From a virus: a stretch of DNA of 31,040 nt. Both the position numbers and the translations under genes were made by a program. Under the pieces are notes generated by a model. That model made no database searches. It was not told where the DNA came from and worked only from the letters and a program-made list of their open reading frames with translations. Within the stretch, counting starts at the first letter, position 1. The number at the start of each line of letters is the position of its first letter. Positions 21,918 through 28,124 of this stretch are shown piece by piece. The stretch is from IMG/VR virus record IMGVR_UViG_3300010885_029427, positions 1 through 31,040 of that record; one strand, written 5' to 3'.

Positions 21918-22097
21918 TCAACGAGAGGGGAAGGGAGGAGCGGGCTCGGGGGAGAGAGCTTGAGGGAAGGTGGGGGGTAGGGGTGGCGCAGTTCGCATCC
22001 CCTCGTTGATCAGCACTGTTGACAACAACAGACCGAGGACGAATCCGATGAAGGTGTCGGGATGACGCCAGGAGGGGGTTCCGGGGGGAGGGCTCAT
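21918..22097 (-). CDS. Small membrane protein with Pro-rich tail (59 aa)
   Basis: MSPPPGTPSWRHPDTFIGFV then LGLLLSTVLINEG gives one good transmembrane helix, followed by a Pro-rich tail (APPLPPTFPQALSPEPAPPF). This N-anchor plus proline tail resembles small phage inner-membrane proteins (spanin- or holin-like shape), but no partner gene is adjacent. No Shine-Dalgarno is apparent. A CCTCCGA/TCGGAGG hairpin (21862-21886) follows the stop. Confidence 0.5.
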   Translation of the reverse strand: MSPPPGTPSWRHPDTFIGFVLGLLLSTVLINEGMRTAPPLPPTFPQALSPEPAPPFPSR

Positions 22098-22144
22098 GAT
22101 CAGAAGGGGAAGGGGAAGGGGGAGGTGGGACGTGCGGGCATGAT

Positions 22145-22163
22145 GGGGGCATCGTATGCCCCC
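22145..22163 (-). terminator. Perfect 8-bp hairpin after the cysteine-rich gene
   Basis: GGGGGCAT and ATGCCCCC are separated by three bases, 14 bases after the stop at 22177. No T run follows on the minus strand, so intrinsic termination is doubtful; it may instead protect or process the RNA. Confidence 0.4.
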
Positions 22164-22176
22164 GTTCAGGAATCGG

Positions 22177-22869
22177 TCAAGCCGCGCCACGGGCGATTGC
22201 GGCGGCTTTCTTGCGGCCTGAGCCGTGGGCCGGGAAGGTGACTACGACCTTGCGGTCGGATCGAGCGCAGAGGGGGATGCCTCGCGGCCCACCGCAGTTC
22301 TTGCAGTTGATGTCGTCCCGCAGGGTTGCGGGGCATTGAACGAATGTCACGCCTTCCTCGCGGAAGCAGGTTGGAGCTTCCGGGGGGACGACGCAGACCG
22401 TAGGGAGGCCGCGCAGCGCGTTGAGGGCGGCAACGTGAGTGTCCTCACAGGAGACGTTGATGGTGAAGCCGTAGGTAATGGCTTCACGAATGGCGGAGAG
22501 GTTGTGTGTGTTGAGTCTGTGGTGCGTGTAGGTCCACGCTGCACGAAGACGCCCTGCGACTATGGCTAACTCGTTGACCAATTCGGGAATGAGATAGCCT
22601 CCGGCATGAGGCAGATCGCCAGCCACGTTGTGGCGGAACATGTCGGTGGGGCCCAGGCGTCGGAGCTTGTGGATGAACTCGCCCCAGGGGGAGCCGCGCT
22701 CGGGGACTTTCTTCCAGTGGAGAAGGGATCTGCCGTAGGCGGCGTAGCAGCCTTTGCCTGCGAATGGGCAGGTTGGAGCACAGGAGGATTGCTCCGTCAT
22801 AGAGACGGCAATGGGCCCGGTCTTGCCGTTGGCGGAGACGGGGACGAAGTGGACGACAGGGGCGCTCAT
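22177..22869 (-). CDS. Cysteine-rich conserved phage protein (230 aa), possibly iron-sulphur or zinc binding
   Basis: Residues about 25-50 read MTEQSSCAPTCPFAGKGCYA, a C-x3-C-x5-C cluster; a second cluster INCKNCGGPRGIPLCARSD lies near residue 190. The pattern 'SxxTCPxxCPFxxxGCYA' defines a phage family of unknown activity that looks reminiscent of the cysteine triads of phage radical-SAM-like proteins (Gp37/Gp68 type). I do not see a convincing SAM-binding glycine motif. The middle (LNTHNLSAIREAITYGFTIN, then VNVSC-like SCEDTHVAALNAL) could be a partial TIM barrel. The start overlaps the upstream stop (ATGA). Confidence 0.65.
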   Translation of the reverse strand: MSAPVVHFVPVSANGKTGPIAVSMTEQSSCAPTCPFAGKGCYAAYGRSLLHWKKVPERGSPWGEFIHKLRRLGPTDMFRHNVAGDLPHAGGYLIPELVNELAIVAGRLRAAWTYTHHRLNTHNLSAIREAITYGFTINVSCEDTHVAALNALRGLPTVCVVPPEAPTCFREEGVTFVQCPATLRDDINCKNCGGPRGIPLCARSDRKVVVTFPAHGSGRKKAAAIARGAA

Positions 22870-23345
22870 TTTTTGACAAGGGTGGAGAGGCAGACTGCAT
22901 CATTCTTAGGACGCTCATAGGCATCCCAACCTTCTGGCAGATCGTAGCCGGGGAGATTTTTTAGAAGCTTTGAATTGAGATCCTGGAGTATCTTGAACGC
23001 TGGGGAACTCTTCCATCCTGGATGTTCACAGGATTGGTAGCTCAGGCAGCCCCCGGCTCTAGCGATTACGCCGGGTTGTGGAAGGAGAACGATCCGCCTG
23101 AACTTGGTCGCCTTGAGGCTACGGTAGTGAGCCCCGCAGTAGTCTTCAGCGTCCTCGTAGCAATGTTGGATTGATCGCCAGTTCTCGTCAATGAGGGCGT
23201 CACGGACGAGTTGAGGAGCGTTTTTGTCTGTCGCTCCGTCGATCCCCTTGTACTTGAGGTACAAGTGGGTGGAGTCACGGGGATCGTTGAAGTATGCGGA
23301 GACGAGGAGGTCAAAGAGATCGTTGGAGCAGAGGAAAGCTGACAT
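22866..23345 (-). CDS. Hypothetical phage protein with YQSCEHPGW motif (159 aa)
   Basis: The N-terminal part (LCSNDLFDLLVSAYFND) and the C-terminal YQSCEHPGWKSSPAFKILQD then LLKNLPGYDLPEGWDAY match a common pattern of phage proteins of unknown role. Cysteines (HCYEDAEDYCGAH, SYQSCEHP) could bind metal. It overlaps the cysteine-rich gene by ATGA, so the two may be produced together. Confidence 0.7.
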   Translation of the reverse strand: MSAFLCSNDLFDLLVSAYFNDPRDSTHLYLKYKGIDGATDKNAPQLVRDALIDENWRSIQHCYEDAEDYCGAHYRSLKATKFRRIVLLPQPGVIARAGGCLSYQSCEHPGWKSSPAFKILQDLNSKLLKNLPGYDLPEGWDAYERPKNDAVCLSTLVKK

Positions 23346-23385
23346 GGGGGGAGGGGATGATTGGGCTTGTACGGTTACTTGAACG

Positions 23386-23688
23386 TCAACTTGTACGACT
23401 AGCTACCAGATCAGGACGTTCCTGCTGTATTGCATCGGCGATGGCTTGAATGGTGTCAGGGCACCACGGAGTGTCCGCGCCTTCGCCCCATAGAGCATCT
23501 GCGATGGCTTGTAAAAGCTGTTCTGTCTTTAAGACAAGGATACCATTCTCTTTTCCGATTCGGGCTATCTCGGAATCAGGGAAGTTGTCAATGTTGTACC
23601 ACTCTTCCTCTGTGAAAGCTTCATCGGGGACCAGATAGCAAGACTCAGCGGACAGCATGGTGCCGGTTGAGTCGATAATTGTCGACAT
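23386..23688 (-). CDS. Hypothetical acidic protein (100 aa)
   Basis: ATG 23688 lies six bases after the stop of the upstream gene. The sequence (STGTMLSAESCYLVPDEAFT, then LLQAIADALWGEGADTPWCP and TIQAIADAIQQERPDLV) has a repeated IADA helix. Acidic and small; no family identified. Confidence 0.6.
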   Translation of the reverse strand: MSTIIDSTGTMLSAESCYLVPDEAFTEEEWYNIDNFPDSEIARIGKENGILVLKTEQLLQAIADALWGEGADTPWCPDTIQAIADAIQQERPDLVASRTS

Positions 23689-23693
23689 GGGGA

Positions 23694-24101
23694 TCAATCG
23701 AAGGTACGGTGGACAGTAAACGATGCGAAGCCTTCCTGGCTAATAATCGCTACGCGATTGCCAGCAGGATCCCGGAGGATAGATTGATTGCCTCCGGTAA
23801 ACATGTTGCACTTGAATGGTTCGATCACGCAACCTTTGTACTGCGGATGTTTAACAAAGAACGCTTGTTCCGGTGTTAGCTCCGGGTCAAGCCTGCAAGA
23901 GAACACGTTGGGATGCTCGCCGCAGGAGACAACCCGGCTGGAGACGAACTCCAGGAGGGGGTGATAACGGTAGTCGCGAGGGTAGGGTTCGCCGGAGAAG
24001 GTGCCCCATGCCCAGACCACAGCTTCCGCTGCGGAGAAGGCGGATGGGTTGGTTGGGACGCACTCGCCAGTGGCGAGGTTTATTACTTTGAGGTTTGTCA
24101 T
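23694..24101 (-). CDS. Hypothetical protein (135 aa)
   Basis: The N-terminal part reads LKVINLATGECVPTNPSAFS with AAEAVVWAWGTFSGEPYPR, then a beta-rich C-terminus ending RVAIISQEGFASFTVH. It has three central cysteines. Similar 'ATGE...YPRDYRY' proteins occur in phages, function unknown. It follows the 56-aa finger protein by one base. Confidence 0.6.
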   Translation of the reverse strand: MTNLKVINLATGECVPTNPSAFSAAEAVVWAWGTFSGEPYPRDYRYHPLLEFVSSRVVSCGEHPNVFSCRLDPELTPEQAFFVKHPQYKGCVIEPFKCNMFTGGNQSILRDPAGNRVAIISQEGFASFTVHRTFD

Positions 24102-24102
24102 T

Positions 24103-24273
24103 TCAAAGACTCCGCATTAGAGTTAAAGTTTCTTCTGCCTGCTTGGTCAAAAAGCAGTCTGAATGGATTGTGAATAATCTTGTATAGTCCGAGGGCACAC
24201 CTCCGAACTTACGAGCCCTTTCAGATGCGGAGGGTATTAGCGCAATGTCTTTACCACAGTGAGAGCATTTCAT
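24103..24273 (-). CDS. Tiny zinc-finger-like protein (56 aa)
   Basis: Product: MKCSHCGKDIALIPSASERA, then RKFGGVPSDYTRLFTIHSDC and a helical tail. The C-x2-C near the start and H-x2-C about 32 residues later make one possible zinc site. The ATG shares ATGA with the upstream 90-aa gene. Confidence 0.65.
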   Translation of the reverse strand: MKCSHCGKDIALIPSASERARKFGGVPSDYTRLFTIHSDCFLTKQAEETLTLMRSL

Positions 24274-24542
24274 GGGAAGAACGAGTTGTAGGATCGTATT
24301 GGTGCTAAGTTCGCGTAATGCTTGACTTTTATGTCAACTTCGACCCCTCTTTCCTTGCAAGCTTTTAGGAAATAACCTGCATCACAATCCTCCTCTAAAT
24401 AAATAGTGGCACCTCTTTGGTAAGAGCAAGAGGATATTTTGCTAAAATCATCTCCCATAATCATGCGAGCTATGTCACGGTTGACATGTAGCCAACCATG
24501 ACCAGGATCCGCAGTAAAGTGGAGCCTTACTGGTTTTTTCAT
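24270..24542 (-). CDS. Hypothetical protein (90 aa)
   Basis: MKKPVRLHFTADPGHGWLHV begins a beta-rich protein with later FSKISSCSYQRGATIYLEED and a short helix GYFLKACKERGVEV. The VKHYANLAPIRSYNSFFP ending is of a type seen in small phage proteins. Its start and stop overlap neighbours by ATGA. The DNA here is more A/T-rich than in the surrounding genes. Confidence 0.7.
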   Translation of the reverse strand: MKKPVRLHFTADPGHGWLHVNRDIARMIMGDDFSKISSCSYQRGATIYLEEDCDAGYFLKACKERGVEVDIKVKHYANLAPIRSYNSFFP

Positions 24543-24751
24543 TCAGCGTCGGCGGTCTCTTGCGACCGGGAATAGGACGAGATTCCACTAAACCTGCCAT
24601 CGGCGATCATCTCGTCGACGGCAGCTTGTTGTTCTTCCATTGTGTGAAACCATTCCAGAACAGGCCGAGTGCCGTGTTCTGTGGTGAAGCGTTGTACCCA
24701 CACGGAGTACCTACAGCCCCGGCCGTGGTTGTTGCGGAATTGGTAGGGCAT
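24539..24751 (-). CDS. Hypothetical protein (70 aa)
   Basis: I use ATG 24751 (MPYQFRNNHGRGCRYSVWVQ), two bases after the stop of the upstream gene; an upstream start at 24799 would overlap that gene. The sequence (EWFHTMEEQQAAVDEMIADG) is a small alpha/beta unit. Function unknown. Confidence 0.6.
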   Translation of the reverse strand: MPYQFRNNHGRGCRYSVWVQRFTTEHGTRPVLEWFHTMEEQQAAVDEMIADGRFSGISSYSRSQETADAE

Positions 24752-24755
24752 GGCC

Positions 24756-24977
24756 TCAGGAATAGAGCTGGAGTTCGGCATCTTTGCCGTAGCGGGCATA
24801 GAGATCCGCCGCGTATTCGGCGGAGATCGTGCGGGTCGTCAAGACCCTGCCGGATTGAGTGCGGGCTTCGGAGAACCACCAGCCAGGGCCGTGCATCTCA
24901 CTGCGGCGGAAATGGACCCAGGCGGATTGGCTCGGAACGAATACGCTCCAGGCGTAGACACTAGCGAGTTGTGGCAT
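24756..24977 (-). CDS. Hypothetical protein (73 aa)
   Basis: From ATG 24977: MPQLASVYAWSVFVPSQSAW then HFRRSEMHGPGWWFSEARTQ and ISAEYAADLYARYGKD. Tryptophan-rich and beta-like at the N-terminus, helical at the end. The frame is open to 25151, but that part overlaps the upstream gene and looks like its shadow. It overlaps the upstream gene by 17 bases. Confidence 0.6.
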   Translation of the reverse strand: MPQLASVYAWSVFVPSQSAWVHFRRSEMHGPGWWFSEARTQSGRVLTTRTISAEYAADLYARYGKDAELQLYS

Positions 24978-25197
24978 GACTTTTTCCTGAACCGGTGAGT
25001 CTGAGGCGGCGAGAGAGTTCATCGGCATAAGTGAACGCTTGATCTGCGTAATACCCTTCGCGGACGGGGTTAAACCCACGGAGGTTTTCCGCCACTTGGC
25101 GGCAGTCGCGGATAATGAAGCGGAGCGATCCGAGATCACAAGTCGCCGCATGGCTCCGCCAACGGGCGAAGTCCTGGGGGGTGGCGTATTCGATCAT
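24961..25197 (-). CDS. Hypothetical protein (78 aa)
   Basis: MIEYATPQDFARWRSHAATC then GSLRFIIRDCRQVAENLRGF and YADQAFTYADELSRRLRL. This helical pattern, with D-C-R-x-A...YYxDxAxTYxxEL, recurs in small phage and cyanophage proteins. The start shares ATGA with the upstream gene. Confidence 0.7.
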   Translation of the reverse strand: MIEYATPQDFARWRSHAATCDLGSLRFIIRDCRQVAENLRGFNPVREGYYADQAFTYADELSRRLRLTGSGKSHATTR

Positions 25198-25511
25198 GGG
25201 AGCCGTTCCATCACGAATGTGCCGTACTTGTCGGCTCCTATTGTGGAGAAACAGACGAGTCGGTAGGTAGCTCTTGGGTTGAATCGTGACAGAGCTTCTA
25301 ACACTGCGGCTAAATGATTCTCGTGCATAGTCAGAGAATAGTCCTTGGATTCAGAAGCTCGAACCATTCCGCAGTGAGCGATGAAGGCGGTGTTCCCGTT
25401 ACTATCAAGGGTTTTGACAGTTCGGACTACATCCAGGATCGGACGCGGCGTGGTAGTACGCCAAACGTCCATCGCGGCCCTGGCCGGATGAACAGTGATT
25501 GTCGCTGACAT
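25194..25511 (-). CDS. Hypothetical phage protein (105 aa), first gene after the ncRNA
   Basis: I start at ATG 25511. The frame is open to 25634 but that part overlaps the ncRNA and its terminator. The product is MSATITVHPARAAMDVWRTT then TAFIAHCGMVRASESKDYSL and ATYRLVCFSTIGADKYG, beta-rich. No Shine-Dalgarno is near the ATG; instead the shared leader element and a CGGGC-TCT-GCCCG hairpin lie directly upstream. Confidence 0.65.
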   Translation of the reverse strand: MSATITVHPARAAMDVWRTTTPRPILDVVRTVKTLDSNGNTAFIAHCGMVRASESKDYSLTMHENHLAAVLEALSRFNPRATYRLVCFSTIGADKYGTFVMERLP

Positions 25512-25521
25512 AGGTGTCAGA

Positions 25522-25549
25522 CGGGCAGAGCCCGGTGGTAGTTGGACAG
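25522..25549 (-). promoter_or_regulatory. Conserved leader element with hairpin, upstream of 25511 gene
   Basis: CTGTCCAACTACCACC (25549-25534) followed by a CGGGC-TCT-GCCCG hairpin (25534-25522), then ATG at 25511. It starts directly after the ncRNA terminator and has the same element-plus-hairpin order as at 21783. Confidence 0.6.
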
Positions 25550-25569
25550 AAAATGCCCCCGAAGGGGCA
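25550..25569 (-). terminator. Intrinsic terminator of the ncRNA
   Basis: On the minus strand TGCCCC-TTCG-GGGGCA is followed by TTTTC: a perfect 6-bp stem with a UUCG tetraloop and a short T run. Confidence 0.75.
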
Positions 25570-25623
25570 ATACGACATAGGGGGAATTGAACCACGGCTT
25601 GCGCCGTCCCGTAGGGCCCATAC

Positions 25624-25655
25624 GAAAAGCCCACCCCGTAACAACGGAGTGGGCT
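25624..25655 (-). terminator. Strong hairpin followed by TTTT inside the ncRNA 3' domain
   Basis: The arms AGCCCACTCCGT and ACGGGGTGGGCT pair with one G-T pair around TGTT, followed by TTTTC. It has the form of an intrinsic terminator. It also forms one branch of the domain closed by CGACATA/TATGTCG, so it may be structural, or an alternative 3' end. Confidence 0.45.
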
Positions 25656-26240
25656 AATCGCGCCTTGCCTAGCTTGCGCTAGGTATGTCGAAAGATTTTT
25701 TCGTTGTTTGACCTCAGGCCAACGAATTGAACCATAATACCTACATCCGTCGCATAACCCTGACGGTAGGGAGCCCTTGCGGGAGTGGGGCCATGTAGGA
25801 GCGCCCCGTATCTAAGCAGCAGGAGGCCCAACCCCCCTGAGAAGTGTGCGTAGGGCCTGACAACCCCCGGTAGCACACCGCATACCTGCTTGCACTGTGA
25901 GCCCGGTCCCTCTGCACGAGGATCCTGCTTGCTAACGACGGGATCTGGCTCTCACCGGCCTCCCCATCTAACGCACACTACTGCCCCCTCCGGTAATCCG
26001 GTGCTACTAGAAACCTCACCCCCATCAGCCGACATGAAAGTCGGGAGGGATTATCGGCCCGTTCGCCGCGCTTGCTCAGGATGATACCTGGCCGCCGGGA
26101 TTTGAACGTGCGCCACTACAGCCCATCAAAGGTCCGTAGCTCACAGCTATAGCTCCAGGGTCGGCCTGGCCCGCCGCGCATGATCGGATGCGCTATTTAT
26201 GGTCAGTTCACATAGGCGGTCGGTTCGGGAATGTGAAAGT

Positions 26241-26269
26241 AGTATGGCATGGATTGGCGGATCCGTCAA
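26241..26269 (-). promoter_or_regulatory. ncRNA promoter P3 (nearest)
   Basis: TTGACG (26269-26264), 17 bases, CATACT (26246-26241). Same GGATCCGCC spacer start as P1. Predicted start near 26234. Confidence 0.6.
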
Positions 26270-26363
26270 GCGGTTCGGCCGGCGCCGGATCCGGGAACGG
26301 ATCGCGACTGACGGGAGAGGAGATCCAGGGCGCGACGGCCGCCGGTTCTCTCCCGTTGGATCC

Positions 26364-26393
26364 AACCTACCACGGGATGGGCGGGATCGTCAA
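26364..26393 (-). promoter_or_regulatory. ncRNA promoter P2
   Basis: TTGACG (26393-26388), 18 bases, TAGGTT (26369-26364). The -10 box is the same as at 17435 and 30936. Confidence 0.6.
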
Positions 26394-26461
26394 CTGATTG
26401 GCCCGTCGGATCCGTGGGGATCGCGCAGCAAGAGGAAACCCGCCCGTGCGCGACGTGCGCG

Positions 26462-26490
26462 AGTCTACCACAGATCGGCGGATCCGTCAA
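26462..26490 (-). promoter_or_regulatory. ncRNA promoter P1 (farthest)
   Basis: TTGACG (26490-26485), 17 bases, TAGACT (26467-26462). TTGACGGATCCGCC is shared word for word with P3. The stretch 26270-26590 outside these boxes holds further GGATCC strings, a GAGTCT/AGACTC hairpin (26499-26515) and an A/T-rich leader before the plus-strand gene; I see no protein gene there. Confidence 0.6.
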
Positions 26491-26591
26491 GTTTGCTGGA
26501 GTCTTATCGAGACTCAGCCTGCGACAGGCACACTGTCTATATGGCACATACAACGTCTACAAAAATGTAAATATATGTAATTTTTTATGCT

Positions 26592-27185
26592 ATGCTTTCA
26601 GGGCATCTGATTCCTGAACCGGTGACCGAGCAGCTCTGTTTGAACCTGGGTGATGTCCCTGTAACCGTTGGGGGTCGAGTACCCAAGCCGATCCCGGAGG
26701 TAGTGTTGGAGCTATTCAGACTCTCATCTACCTCCCCGTCTGGTCTGGTGTGGGTTCATGATCGACCTCATAAGAGAACAAAAGCCGGTGACCCAGTTAT
26801 TGGTAGCTTGATCAACAACAAATATAGATTGGTTCATGTTCCAGGGCATGGGCCTCACTACGCCCATCGAATCGTTTACTTCCTACAGACAAAAGAGAAC
26901 CCAGGTCACATGGTTGTGAGGCATTTAGCCGATGGAGACTTGGTACTAGGTTACCAAAGTGACAACTTACGAGATTCGCAAGGGATACTTAAAAAGCCTA
27001 AGGAAGGGTACAAGACTTGTAGAATGTATGAATACAAAGGTGATACCTTCAATCTTACTCGCTTGTGCAAACGGTTAGAGTTGGACTACATGCGAATATA
27101 CCAAATGACACGAAAAGGTAGAGACATTAGAGAAGTATTGGCAGAGCATGGCTTTGCCGATGTGAAGCTACTATTTACTCCCTGA
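26592..27185 (+). CDS. HNH-like (homing-endonuclease-derived) protein with degenerate motif (197 aa)
   Basis: This is the only plus-strand gene. The segment SGLVWVHDRPHKRTKAGDPV, then YAHRIVYFLQTKENPGHMVV, matches the N-terminal part of cyanophage HNH proteins ('SGLxWK...KAGDxAGSL...YKAHRIVYFLHxG'). Where the family has V-D-H-x-x-G-x-x-x-x-N...NLR, this protein has VRHLADGD and YQSDNLRD. The D before H is R, and an expected Asn is absent, so nuclease activity is doubtful. The C-terminal LTRLCKRLELDYMRIYQMTR resembles the HTH found after HNH domains. The gene is visibly A/T-richer than its neighbours and converges on the sigma gene with a 15-base overlap, so it looks like an acquired element. 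Confidence 0.65.
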   Translation: MLSGHLIPEPVTEQLCLNLGDVPVTVGGRVPKPIPEVVLELFRLSSTSPSGLVWVHDRPHKRTKAGDPVIGSLINNKYRLVHVPGHGPHYAHRIVYFLQTKENPGHMVVRHLADGDLVLGYQSDNLRDSQGILKKPKEGYKTCRMYEYKGDTFNLTRLCKRLELDYMRIYQMTRKGRDIREVLAEHGFADVKLLFTP

Positions 27186-28109
27186 CATCTGCAGCCTCTC
27201 CATTTCAATCCTTAAATTATCCCTCCCTGACTTCAGCAACTGCCCGATCCTCGACTTGCTCAACTGCATATCGCTCGCTACCTCTTGCAGCCCCTTCTCT
27301 TTGACAACAATCTCCTCCAGCACATACCTCTCCTTCTCCGGCAGGCGCCGCATCGCGGCGGAGATCATCCGATGCTCTGCCGAAGGCAGGGCCAAGACGG
27401 GAGCTTCGCCGGGAGAGAGGGGGTCGAAGGGGGTGAAAGAGGAGGGAGGAGCGAAGCTGAAGCCGTCGTCCTCGGGGGAATCCACCGCCGGGATCAGCTC
27501 AATCAAGTTACTGCCTCCTTCGATGCCGGGGCGGTCGAGGCTTGCGGCCTCCGTCATGGCGTAGACCTGGCCGATCAGAAGCATGCGCTCAGGGCTGATC
27601 TTGGCGTAGGCGGCCAGCTCCTCCAGCGTGGGCTTCCGGCCTGTCCTTGACTGCATCTCCTGGCTGTACCGCTGAACCTTATTCAGCGTTTCGTAGTGGC
27701 CGATGGGAAGGCGGATGGTCCGCCCTTGGTTGTGTAGGGCTCTGGTGATGCCCTGGCGGATCCACCAATAGGCATAAGTGGAGATGCGGTAGCCGCGAGC
27801 CGGGTCGTAAAGCTCCAGGCCGCGAACCAGGCCGATGTTTCCTTCTTGTATAAGGTCGGAGAACTCCAACCCCTTGTGCTGAAACTTCTTCGCAATGGAG
27901 ACCACCATTCGTAGGTTGGTGTTCACCATCGCTTTCATGCTGTGGCGCCCCCGCCGCTCTACCGTCTGCTTTGAGGCTGTCTGTTCATGATACGAAAGTG
28001 GGTGCATCCATTCATGAATGCGGCGGCAGTGGAGAAGTTGAGCTTCCTCGCAAAGGATTGGGTACTTACCCACTTCCTGCATATAGCTGTGAAGTTCAGC
28101 ATTAGCCAT
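27171..28109 (-). CDS. Sigma-70 family RNA polymerase sigma factor (phage-encoded)
   Basis: This 312-aa protein has region 1.2 (SYMQEVGKYPIL, residues 8-19), region 2 with DLIQEGNIGL (85-94) and region 2.3/2.4 STYAYWWIRQGITRAL (110-125). It also has RTIRLPIGHYETLNK (130-144), region 3 (about 136-178) and region 4 with HTH LQEVASDMQLSKSRIGQLLK (about 274-293). The 'STYAYWWIRQGITRA' wording is typical of cyanobacterial group 1/2 sigmas. Between regions 3 and 4 is a Pro/Ser-rich insert (PPSSFTPFDPLSPGEAP). It probably redirects host RNA polymerase to phage promoters; candidates are the TAGGTT-type boxes seen here. Few phages carry such a complete sigma-70. Confidence 0.93.
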   Translation of the reverse strand: MANAELHSYMQEVGKYPILCEEAQLLHCRRIHEWMHPLSYHEQTASKQTVERRGRHSMKAMVNTNLRMVVSIAKKFQHKGLEFSDLIQEGNIGLVRGLELYDPARGYRISTYAYWWIRQGITRALHNQGRTIRLPIGHYETLNKVQRYSQEMQSRTGRKPTLEELAAYAKISPERMLLIGQVYAMTEAASLDRPGIEGGSNLIELIPAVDSPEDDGFSFAPPSSFTPFDPLSPGEAPVLALPSAEHRMISAAMRRLPEKERYVLEEIVVKEKGLQEVASDMQLSKSRIGQLLKSGRDNLRIEMERLQMSGSK

Positions 28110-28124
28110 CAGCGGATTTAGGTT

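Larger units (their letters stand above)
25546..26234 (-). ncRNA. Large, highly structured non-coding RNA (about 690 nt), possibly GOLLD/ROOL-like
   Basis: No coding frame is convincing here, yet the minus strand has many complementary pairs. Outer pairs include a GTGTGCGT helix (25968-25979 with 25842-25853), CCTACAT/ATGTAGG (25740-25746 with 25793-25799) and CGACATA/TATGTCG (25573-25579 with 25684-25690). They enclose hairpins, three with GCAA (GNRA) tetraloops (25594-25607, 25668-25683, 25774-25783). Other hairpins are 26176-26193 (GCGCAT/ATGCGC) and 26029-26044 (CCGAC/GTCGG). GGTTCAATTC or GTTCAAATC T-loop strings occur three times. Three promoters lie upstream and a UUCG-loop terminator ends it. 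This size, phage location and ornate structure recall GOLLD and ROOL RNAs, but I could not verify that class by alignment. No convincing cloverleaf tRNA was found inside. Confidence 0.7.

Noticed and set aside
21361-22152. A 263-aa version of the 140-aa protein
   Set aside because: The extra N-terminus is Pro/Ser low complexity and overlaps the small membrane gene and the leader element, so a start at 21783 is more likely.
25573-25690. A tRNA or tRNA cluster, because of GGTTCAATTC strings and a 7-bp end helix
   Set aside because: The T-stems next to the TTCAATT loops have two or more mismatches, and no D-arm or 7-base anticodon loop in the right place could be built. A multi-branch RNA domain explains the pairing better.
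25679-25740. A tmRNA tag: the frame ends SNNEKIFRHT then TAG
   Set aside because: The ending lacks the hydrophobic Ala-Ala tail of tmRNA tags, and the rest of the region does not form the tmRNA tRNA-like domain.
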